From Dendrophyllia cribrosa (lineage: Eukaryota; Cnidaria; Anthozoa; Scleractinia; Dendrophylliidae), in NCBI GenBank assembly GCA_024195265.1, contig JAJLRJ010000010.1:31599364-31663363 (forward strand): DNA of 64,000 bases, written 5' to 3'. The notes under the pieces are model-generated. The model was not told the origin of the DNA. It worked only from the letters and a program-made list of their open reading frames with translations, and made no database searches. The translations under genes were made by a program, and so were the position numbers. Positions 56,001-64,000 of the stretch are shown in pieces. Within the stretch, counting starts at the first letter, position 1; the number at the start of each line of letters is the position of its first letter.

Positions 56001-59000
56001 GGGGGGTTGCAACCCCTCCCTTGGGTTTTTGCGGTGTTACAATAATTCGGAAATATTTTACATCTAATAGATAGCCTGTGATGTCCTCTACAAGATAAAA
56101 TAAACTATCTGACTGCAATGGATCACACGACACATCTTCGCGATATGGCCAATACTTTACGCATGCTCACAGCCATACCGTATTGGCCATACCGCGGAGA
56201 TGTGTCGTGTGACCCATTGCCGTCGGATGGTTTATTCAATATGATGGGTTATAGCGCTGCTGGGGGTCCGTGACAACATCCAAAATGGCCGCCAAAGGGA
56301 TTTTACTTAAAATTAAAATTTATCGGGAAAATACGGAAATTGCAAATATTTTTTTGCTAAAGTTGCAAAATATGATACAATCTAACATTTTGCTACTTTT
56401 GGTAGCATTTTGTATGTTTTTTTCCACCAAAAAAGGTAAAAACACGCATTTTTATAAAAAAAAAAATGGCTTGACCGTATGCTACTTATGACGTTATATC
56501 TTGTTACCATAGCAACCGATTGTAGCCAAATTTTACCAAAATGTGTCTCAAGGATAAACAAACAGTTACTGAAGATGGCATGTGCTACAATAAATGTTCT
56601 TGAAAAAGTCGGAGATTCAATAGAGTTGCATTTAAAAAACCTAAACCATTAGTTTTTAGGATGCCTCTGCAGAAATGACTAGTCCATAATAAGCACCAAT
56701 CGTGTATTCCTGAAACCAAATCGTGACGCCACTAAATAACATAACAGCACGCAACCAGTTCCCAGTCCATTGCGTGTAGGAAATGGAATTCTCAAACACT
56801 AGGCTGGTGTGGGCGACCCCGTAGCTGTCCAAACGATGTCTGTGATTGGCGAACGATACAGTTGATATATCACTTGAACAATGCCCCTATCTATCGAATC
56901 ACAGACATCGTTTGGACAAGTGCTAGACTACCCGCGCTGGTTTCACCGTTGTTTTTCATTGTTTTGTTGCCGTTAACTCATTCTTCATGTTTGACTAGGT
57001 GCAGAAAAACACTGTCCTCAGCGTTATTTCACCATGATGAGATGGATTGAAATCGCCCGCAGCAGCATAACACTACTTCAAACTAAACTTCTAAAGTTAT
57101 TTCACATCACCGGTGACAGAAGAACAATTCCTACTTGCCCGGCTGAACCGAACATCAACTTTTCACCCTCTTTTGGTGTGGCTAGTTACACCCCCTCCCT
57201 CAGCAACTGTCGATTTACCGCTAAGTATAGACTACCATTCTTTGTCGATAAAATGGGACCGAAATTTATGGAGTGGACTACTGCAGTGCATGAGAGCATT
57301 CCAGGACATCATTTACAAGACGCGAGTTACAAGGAGATATTTAAGTCTCGGTAAGTGTTGTCAGTTAAGAAGTTAAGATAATTTGGCGATTCGGTATTTA
57401 TTTTAGCATCCGACGTTTGTTGGAGACGGAAGCCTGTGATTGTCGTTTCTTGTATAGCCTATAACCAATTAGAATATTGTTCAATAACAACTGAACATTG
57501 TTTTCAAACACTTTGGAACAAAACCAAATAAAATTGCCACTTGCTTATTTTGTGGCCGTTTTCGCGCGCTTGGCACCGGTTGCATGTTTTCCCGCGCTCG
57601 GCACCGGTTGCATGTTTTCCCGCGCCTGACACCGGTTACATATAGTTTTGCTCTGCGATGATTCTGATTGGTTCATTAAGTAATCTGCGTTTGTTATGAT
57701 TGGTCATGTTTCGGTTTTAGGTTAAAAGATACTTTGCAACTTAGTGCAGGCAGCGCAGAGTGTTTTTGCGCGTTCGCTTGTTTCCTGTTTCTTTCTTTTT
57801 TTTTTACTTTTGTTTTTTATGTGTTGCAGAACGCCATGCCCAAGCGTGTTTTACCCCAGAAGCGTCACTGCGTATAAAGAAGGATGGGCCGTGTACACTG
57901 AATATCCCCTTATGAGCCTCGATTCAGGTAAAAGCGTCAGCAGTAAACTAGTTTAGAGTATGCGCAGGAGCCCATCTCCTGGTATGCGCAGTTTTAAAAT
58001 ATTGCTGGAAACTCAAAATTGAATAACAAAACGCAGGAATATTTTATTACTACACATGTAAATAGCTTTAGAGCAGTTTTTATTGAGTATCGAAAGTAAT
58101 TACACATTTGCTTTGGTTTTGCACTGCTACGCTTTGTGATTGGCTAAAAAAATCTCGCGCCACTTTCTTGACCAATCAGAAGTAAAACCAAAACCAATCG
58201 TGACTTGCTCGCACGCGTTTTCCCGCGCTTGGCGCCGCCGACATGTAATTGCTTCGAGCTCTGATTGGTTCATTGGATTGTTTACGACTGCTGTGATTGG
58301 TCAGAGTAATTACTTTGGTTTTGGTTTTACGACACTCAATTGAAAACTGCTCTATAAAACAATCACAACACAAAGCAAAAACCGCCATGCAACCGGTGCA
58401 AAGTGCGGGAAAACATACACAAAGCCATCCATGATTGGTCTTATAGCTTTACGTTTAACTGACCTAAAACAATCCTGTTGTGTGCGTTTTGTAGCCAGTT
58501 AGATGTCAACCTGGAGGTCAGCACAGCAGGCGCTTTTGTGGTGTGCGAGCGCGAAGCGCAAGACACGCCCTCACGTGATTCGCCATGGCGTGACTCACGC
58601 TCCGCGCCTGCTCATTGCATAAAGCGCCTGTTTTGCAGGCTATTTTTTCTGCTATGAAAAACATGTTTACCTCTGCTCTTGTGTGCTGTCTGTGGCTCAG
58701 GTATGGCTTTACTTTATATATGAAACTGGCTTCAGGGAATTTATATCGTGCGAATTCGCTCTGACGAAAGAGCTAGCGCTCGAAAGATCAGCTTTCAAAT
58801 CTTTTTACAATGGCCAATTTACCTTATAACTCAGTTAACAGCAAATTTTCATGTTTCACTCCCCGACACGCAGCACTAAATTTTATTTAGAAACTAAATG
58901 CTTTTAGTATACACTAAAACAGTGGACAGCGTTGTTGGTGCGCTCTGATTGGCTACTGAAACTCGGGATAGCAAGAGCCATTCGCCTTCAAGCAAATTTC

Positions 59001-59216
59001 GTTCATTTGCGCGCGAAAATTGTAATCGTTGACAGGAACAGATGAGTTAAAAATCATCATTTTCGTGTTATATTATCCGCACTGTTTTAGTATGTACTTA
59101 AACAACTATTCACCTTAGTGTCGGTGGCTGTAGTGGATATTTAGCTCGCTGCTTCGCGGCTTGGCAAATATCCATCACCAGTTACCTCCACTTCGGTGAG
59201 TAGTTGTTAATTATTC

Positions 59217-59268
<52 letters not shown>

Positions 59269-59830
59269 TATATATACGTTTAGTCAGTGTTTTATGATTT
59301 TACCTTACCATTTCTATCGTAATAATAAGTAGTCCTAAATAAACGTGTACATTTTTTTTTTCGAGCAATAGTATCATCTCTCTATGCGATTTATCCTAGA
59401 TTTATACAAAGGCCAACCACTGCGCCTATACGGTGCCATTAGATCTCAGATCTGGCGAGCTCTTCGCCTGATCATTGATACATCTCTACATTACAAGAAC
59501 ATGTCACGTGACGAAGCATTGACCTTATTTAAGCAATACATGTGGGACGACAGTGACGTCATCCAAAAGGAAGTGACCCGTTACCAGGCCTGGCCGGGCC
59601 AAGCAACCTCGTACATGATTGGTCAGCTGGAGATTTGGAGGATGCGCAATGAGTCGGAAGCAAACCTGGGAACAAACTACGATATTCGCGATTTTCATTA
59701 TCACGTGCTTTCACAAGGAGACGTGCCATTGTGGTTTCTTAATGCGTATATTAAAACGTTTTACGTTAGTTGTGTTATGTCGGGAACTTCAAACAATAAT
59801 GAACATTGTTCTGACGTTTTAGGAACTTAA
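50057..59830 (+). CDS. Membrane-anchored DUF885 putative metallopeptidase, seven exons
   Basis: Exons 50057-50396, 53115-53393, 54238-54906, 55464-55676, 56999-57350, 57830-57927 and 59400-59830 total 2,382 nt (793 aa) with matching phases. A ~40-residue cytoplasmic segment is followed by one hydrophobic helix (about 41-66, ICILAGVIAFIGVGCLLAGV…), giving a type II membrane protein with N-glycosylation-type sites after it. The rest is DUF885 (PF05960): LFQPYNPAPEEIKA, YTPDEVHAIGWRQL, HESIPGHHLQ (598-607), EGWAVYTE (635-642), YQAWPGQATSYMIG and FHYHVLSQGDVPL near the C-terminus. The HExxPGHH motif with the downstream EGWA motif suggests zinc peptidase chemistry; that is inferred from motifs. 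The substrate is unknown. A tandem paralogue follows at 61546. Confidence 0.88.
51698..52010. mobile_element. Copy of the 27081-27413 TIR repeat
   Basis: Shares AAAGACCCCCTTTTGTTC, TTTCTGATTGGTGAACG, GGAAATCGGTGGGCGTAAT and GGTTCTTATAGCAGGCGTTC; it ends GCCTGCCACGCAGGCT. In intron 1 of the DUF885 gene. Confidence 0.65.
52130..52460. mobile_element. CCAAT/E2F-motif MITE copy
   Basis: Contains AACCAATCAGAACTCG, two copies of TGCCAAGCGCGGGAAA, and AACTGTAACCGATG. The GCGCGGGAAA core is the reverse complement of TTTCCCGCGC. Same family as 55012-55264, 57530-57725 and 58068-58356. Confidence 0.5.
53400..53660 (+). repeat. CATC/CATT simple repeats
   Basis: Runs of ATCC/CATC and later CATT tetranucleotides directly after the exon 2 donor of the DUF885 gene. 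The open frame that runs on from exon 2 through this tract (His/Ser/Pro-rich) is read-through of the intron. Confidence 0.85.
53686..53755 (+). repeat. tRNA-like sequence
   Basis: CTCGTAGCTCAGCGGTTGGAGC resembles a tRNA 5' half with A box, and GCGGTTCGATCATCCCGAT a B-box half, but the anticodon arm is compressed and stems do not pair. Probable SINE head or tRNA pseudogene. Confidence 0.4.
55012..55264. mobile_element. 253-bp CCAAT/E2F-motif MITE
   Basis: Ends TTTTCAATTGAGTGTCGTAA and its imperfect inverse (…TTTCGACACTCAGTTGAAAA). The interior has several ATTGGT/ACCAAT boxes and AAGCGCGGGAAAACGCG. In intron 3 of the DUF885 gene. Confidence 0.65.
56098..56237. mobile_element. 140-bp palindromic MITE
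   Basis: Arms containing ACACGACACATCTTCGCG, ATATGGCCAATAC and their near-perfect reverse complements surround a ~24-bp loop. In DUF885 gene intron 4. Confidence 0.65.
56802..56942. mobile_element. 140-bp inverted-repeat element
   Basis: GTCCAAACGATGTCTGTGAT and ATCACAGACATCGTTTGGAC are exact inverted copies at 56828-56847 and 56897-56916, with weaker matching outside them. It ends ~57 bp before the exon 5 acceptor. Confidence 0.55.
57530..57725. mobile_element. CCAAT/E2F-motif MITE copy
   Basis: Contains TTTCCCGCGCTCGGCACCGG, TTTCCCGCGCCTGACACCGG and GATTGGTTCATTAAG. In DUF885 gene intron 5. Confidence 0.5.
58068..58356. mobile_element. 289-bp CCAAT/E2F-motif MITE, full length
   Basis: Ends AGCAGTTTTTATTGAGTATC and the inverse (…GACACTCAATTGAAAACTGCT). 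The interior has TTTTCCCGCGCTTGGCGCCG and multiple ATTGGT boxes. Inverted relative to 55012-55264. In DUF885 gene intron 6. Confidence 0.65.
58518..58652. mobile_element. GCAGGCGCTTTT-ended MITE
   Basis: CAGCAGGCGCTTTTGTGGTG at the left faces AAAGCGCCTGTTTTGCAGGC at the right; the interior is GC-rich (GCGAGCGCGAAGCGCAAGAC). Confidence 0.5.
59218..59275. repeat. (AT)n microsatellite
   Basis: About 58 bp of near-pure TA dinucleotides, ~125 bp before the last exon of the DUF885 gene. Confidence 0.95.
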
Positions 59831-60474
59831 AGGGAGACTGTCCCGGTTGAAATATCATGTTTTCATGATTATGGCCATGAGCTTGCTTTAAGCTTACTTT
59901 ATTGTCTTGAAATTGGAAGAAATCATAGCCAAAAGTGATAGGAGCAAAGAAACATGAACTAAACAGACAAAATAACGGCTTGGAAAGTCAAAATTTCACA
60001 AGAATAGCAAGACGCCTGTCAATAAATCAACTTTCATGAACTGCAATCCACTTCAATCATTGCAATCCTGCACTTTATCTTCAAACCAATGCTTTTTTAT
60101 CGCTCTGTAAGATCTTTTTATCCAACTAAGTTGTATATTTGGTGGCATTTTGGCGATATAACGTGAAAATAAGCTAAGCGAAACGTTGCCAGGCGGGACA
60201 GTTTCATTTCATGTATCCCTTATTACATGAAGTACCTATGAGTCTATGTGACAGTCAATCACCATATCGCGGGCTCGACGATGCTCGCTAACTCGTCCCA
60301 TTTGAAGCACCGAGAAGGTTCTGAGACAGCGCCAAGTAGTTGGCACATATCATCTGATTTCTCTCTCTCAATTATAAGACTGAACAAACTAAGGCTCCTG
60401 TCCGGGACTATTGTCAACATACTAGTGTTGTTATTTGTAAATACATTTATGTAATTAACTTGACAGTGTTTGGC

Positions 60475-60672
60475 TAGACTACGAGTAGTCCCTCCTTTTT
60501 CCTCAGGGATAGTAGAGCGAGCGAAACGCGAGCGCGCGTGAAAATCACCCCACGCGAGAAAGGCGAGACGCCAACCACTGTCGCCTTTCTCGCGTGGGGT
60601 GATTTTCACGCGCGCTCGCGTTTCGCTCGCTCTACTATCCCTGAGGAAAAAGGAGGGACTACTCGTAGTCTA
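60475..60672. mobile_element. 198-bp palindromic MITE with 9-bp TSD
   Basis: Two ~91-bp arms (outer end TAGACTACGAGTAGTCCCTC) appear perfectly complementary around a short loop (GCCAACCACT). GTGTTTGGC flanks both sides (60466-60474 and 60673-60681), a 9-bp target duplication. It has no ORF. The arm identity indicates recent insertion or ongoing conversion. It lies 0.65 kb downstream of the first DUF885 gene. Confidence 0.85.
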
Positions 60673-61545
60673 GTGTTTGGCAGAATATTTGAAATATGTA
60701 ACACAAAGTGTTTTTTGTCTAGACATTATCACTTAAATGTGATGATATGTTAACGATGTGGCCGTTACAGACTCAATCACGAAACATTAAGTTCCATAAA
60801 TTGCCGATTCTTCTTTTTATATTGTAATGCACGGTGGTAACTTCAAGCCAAAGTTAGTCGATAAAATCTTGGAGCTTCAATAACGACAACAAAGTGATTT
60901 ACAATTTATGTTGAAAGCACCACAACCGTGCACGCGGGTTTTTTTTATCACAAGCTATGATAGAATAACTTAAGAGAAACATTTCTATTGGTTAGTTGTT
61001 GGAACAAAGTTCAAAATCTATAATGGTTGTGGTCAAGGCCGACAGCTTAAAACGCTAACAAAAAACATCAAAGAACTTTCTCAGGTTTCAAACTAGTGCG
61101 CTTTATAATAGTATGTTCAAACGTTTTCCAAATAGTCAAGTGATCAAATGTTATCTTTTCTGGCAGACATTATACTGAACTCAGCTTCTGTTTGTTTCGA
61201 AAATAAGATAAAATCGAGTGAGAACTAGGGACCATCTTTTTGTCTCAGTTCTTCCATGTATTAAATCATCTTTCTTTCATTTAATGATTTTCAATATGAT
61301 CTGAACAATTAATTAAAGGGTCCATGAAGGCTATTAACACACTTGTCAGTCAATACGTGCAAATTATGTGCACGAGTCTTGTCAAAGAATTTATTGTTTT
61401 CACAAGAACGATACGCCTTATTGAAGCTGAATCGTTTGCCAATGCATAAACTCTGAATGAACTCAACCGTGAGAATAGCCATAACCCAGCCCACAACGTA
61501 ACATTATCGCATTCAGTCCTTAGCTGATCGGTTATAAATTCTAAG

Positions 61546-62862
61546 ATGGCAGACCATGAAGTTACTGAGGCGCTTTCACCGGGAAATGCACTGAATGAGG
61601 CCGAGAATGCAGGCAGTTACGAAGTCGAAGTGAAGAAAGATTCAGCTAAAAAGACAAGCTCTAAGCGATTCAAGCGGAACAGAAAGATTGCATTTGCAGT
61701 GGCGGTGGTCATAGCAGTTTTAGGAATAATTTTCTTCATTATAGGGGTAGTTTTGATTACACATAGTAAAAGCGAAGGAAAAAAGCCTTTGGAATCCGAA
61801 AAAGATACGAGTAAGGATGTGCTGGACGATTGCGCATTCTCTGCAGAGGCAAAGCGAGCTGGTGAGTAAGTAATATATATTATTCACTCTTGTTGTCTGT
61901 GATCAAACAACACCCAAATGACAACAAGACAAGAACGTCATGCAATTGCTAATTATGTTCATATGCGCTGGCTTTCGAGTCGGACTGTTCCCGGTAGTTT
62001 TGTTTTCATTTAGGATAGTGGCAAATAAGTGCGCGTACGAACCAAGCGTGAGCGCAAGGTGGGCGAAAGGCGATAACGAGCGCGAAGCGTGCAATGTACG
62101 CTCGTTCTCGCTTTTCGCGCGCGTACTCGTTCCAGTGTATTTCATATAAATAAACGTCTGTAAACAAACTAGCTTTGTAGAAGTATGGACAGAAGGTCAG
62201 TCGGTGAAAAATCTTAACGCGGGACTTAACCTGAACTCCATTTTTCAGCCACTTGGCATGGAAATATCTCGTTCACGTTTCAACCAATCCAAAAACTCTA
62301 TGCTCATCTCATGAATCTATGTTACGGGGTGTTTTGTAAATTTTTGGGTATGTTTGGGAGGAAATAGTTTTTCTCAAAGAATTGGAAAAATTCAGAGAAA
62401 TAAGAAATATTGAAGATTTAATGAAGTTTTAAAATTAAATTTTGTAGTTAATAATTAATAGATGAACACCAAAGTAGTCCACTAGCAGCCTGGGGTACTC
62501 TTTCGTGGGTATCAACAGGAGTCCATGGGCTCCTGGTATCAACTGTCTGTTGGTGTTCCAAAATTCATTTTCTTTCTTCTATCTCTTCTTTAAACCTCTC
62601 AAAATTCAGACAAATTTAGGTTGAGTCCCGCCTTAAGCATGGGGAGAAAACCAGAAGTGAAGGATCCCGGTTAGCGGGAGCAAAACAACACTTGTGAGAC
62701 GGCTTCAAGTATAATACATGGACGATCTCGTACCCAGATCTCACTCGTGCTTGCACTTCTGCCTGACCGTAGGAGATCTGGGTTTGAGATTAATACATGG
62801 GGCCCGGAGATATGAAAATTTTCTTCTCGTGTTCAACTCGATATCTCACAAATGAGTGTAGT

Positions 62863-62896
<34 letters not shown>

Positions 62897-63877
62897 GAAA
62901 TTTCATATTTCCAAGCAGCCAGACATTATTTTGTTTATTATATAAACGACACTAATTACGAAGTTTTAAGCAATTTTCCGAAGATTTTCCAAAGATTTCC
63001 GAATTCTCCAAATACTGTCCGAAGTCACAGTCGAATAATAAAAGGACTTCTCCTACTGCGGAAAAATCGTATCTCGACATATGTGAAGTTATTGATTTTA
63101 TCTTAACTTTTGAAGAGTGAACATACAACTCTCTTACTGCGTGTCAGTCAATGGTTATCCGGCTCAGAGATAAACCAGATTGAAGGGACAATATCATGCT
63201 ATGCGCATGCTTGCACAAATCTTTCCATTACTTGGCTAAAGTCATTAAATAGTCTAAATTAACAATTTGTACAAATAAGTAAGACACACAACTAAATCCT
63301 ACTGACGGCGAAATTGGGAACGGTTAATGCTGTTACACAAGTTAGTAATTTGTTCTACAGCCCAACGATAATCGTAACTGCTATCCATAAATGAAGCCAT
63401 CTATATCGTATTTGTAGTATTAAATGCAGAATTGTGCTTAACTTATTTGTACAAGTTATTATTTTAGAATCTTTAATGACTTTAGCCAAGCAGCTAGTGG
63501 AAAGATTTGTGTAAGCATATGCATAGCGTGATAAAGTCTTCAAATATTTATGTAAACTTCAGTTATGTTTTCATTTTCAGGCCTACCAGAATTTTTCAAG
63601 AAAGTTGACAGATCATTCTACGAACTTCATCCTTACGATGCTGGAAAAATGACAGGGGTCCCCATGGAGTATATAAAGAAACTATTCCAGCCTTACAACC
63701 CTACCCCAGAAAGTATTAAAGCCATAGCAGAACGATCGCAATCATTATGGGCGGAGTTAAATGGAATGAAGATTGACAGGACGCTGCTGTTAGCACGTGA
63801 ACAGCGCATGATAGCTCAAACTGACCATTTCTTGAAGCACTACTTTGGACGACCTTATGAAAACAACTACTTATCTG
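61546..63877 (+). CDS. Second DUF885 paralogue, first two exons (truncated by window end)
   Basis: Exon 1 61546-61861 and exon 2 63581-63877 (then a GTAGAA donor) align with exons 1 and 2 of the 50057 gene with the same phases. Exon 1 encodes a short charged N-terminus and a single hydrophobic helix (IAFAVAVVIAVLGIIFFIIG), again type II. Exon 2 has LPEFFKKVDRSFYELHPYDA, LFQPYNPTPESIKAIAERSQ and FLKHYFGRPYENNYLS, corresponding to FLAKLKTIQRSFTPY, LFQPYNPAPEEIKAS and HFFGKPYKNNYYT in the first copy. Exon 2 is 18 nt longer than its counterpart. The catalytic part lies beyond the window. Confidence 0.85.
62270..62605. repeat. Second copy of the 29840-30215 repeat
   Basis: Same ordered motifs as that copy (CAATCCAAAAACTCT, GGTGTTTTGTAAATTT, GTATGTTTGGGAGGAAATAG, TATCAACTGTCTGTTGGTG), with a short insertion near 62505-62540. 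In intron 1 of the second DUF885 gene. Confidence 0.7.
62722..62791. mobile_element. 70-bp mini TIR element with ATCTCGTACCCAGA end
   Basis: Left GATCTCGTACCCAGATCTC and right GGAGATCTGGGTTTGAGAT face each other; AATACATGG flanks both sides (62713-62721 and 62792-62800). The left end shares ATCTCGTACCCAGA with the 12.9-kb composite element's TIR. Confidence 0.6.
62807..62913. repeat. 107-bp hairpin repeat
   Basis: Arms of ~43 bp (TCTCGTGTTCAACTCGATAT then CTCAC) are near-perfect inverted copies around a 21-bp loop. It starts 16 bp after the 70-bp mini element. Confidence 0.65.
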
Positions 63878-64000
63878 GTAGAATGTCGTTGAAAAGTTAT
63901 TTAGCCTAAAATTAATGGAGAATTACAAGACTCGTACTCAGTCGCTATTTATTTGATTTTGGGTCGAGAGCAGATTGGATACCAGGGTGAGTTGAGACGC

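Overview
The window is nuclear DNA of an animal, most likely an anthozoan cnidarian and plausibly a stony coral. It is AT-rich, its genes have many short exons with GT..AG introns, and introns and spacers are full of small inverted-repeat transposons. Five multi-exon genes can be assembled by eye; the four complete ones other than the duplicated peptidase are single-copy-type metazoan genes. The organism assignment is inference; no marker gene here fixes the species.

Layout. (1) 1660-13750 (+): a complete 14-exon E2F dimerisation partner gene (TFDP, 542 codons), with an E2F-like site upstream, a Penelope-like retroelement in intron 9 and a 1.8 kb GAT/GGT-rich minisatellite in intron 11. (2) 17067-18538 (-): a two-exon WD-repeat gene, WDR53 (343 aa). 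(3) 18727-31669: a 12.9 kb composite mobile element with identical 71-bp terminal inverted repeats (TIRs) and a 9-bp target duplication. Nested in it is a second element (about 18913-25668) carrying an uninterrupted 1,521-codon gene with zinc-finger-like modules, an RNase-H-transposase-like middle, an XPG/FEN1-like nuclease region and a C-terminal CXC cysteine cluster. The rest of the outer element holds a RecQ-like helicase remnant and a decayed minus-strand multi-exon gene. (4) 31726-35699 (+): RBMX2, a five-exon spliceosomal RRM protein (374 aa). (5) 38284-47781 (-): GPR180, ten exons, signal peptide plus seven-helix region (422 aa). (6) 50057-59830 (+): a seven-exon membrane-anchored DUF885 putative metallopeptidase (793 aa), followed at 61546 by the first two exons of a tandem paralogue that runs off the window.

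The most striking arrangement is that the composite element sits in the short spacer between the divergently transcribed WDR53 and RBMX2. Removing it leaves only about 235 bp between the two start codons, so it has split what looks like a shared bidirectional promoter, landing 47 bp from the RBMX2 ATG. Several MITE (small non-autonomous inverted-repeat element) families recur through the window, including one carrying CCAAT and E2F-like motifs. All exon models have consistent phase and total lengths divisible by three, which is the main support for them; no database search or transcript data were available.
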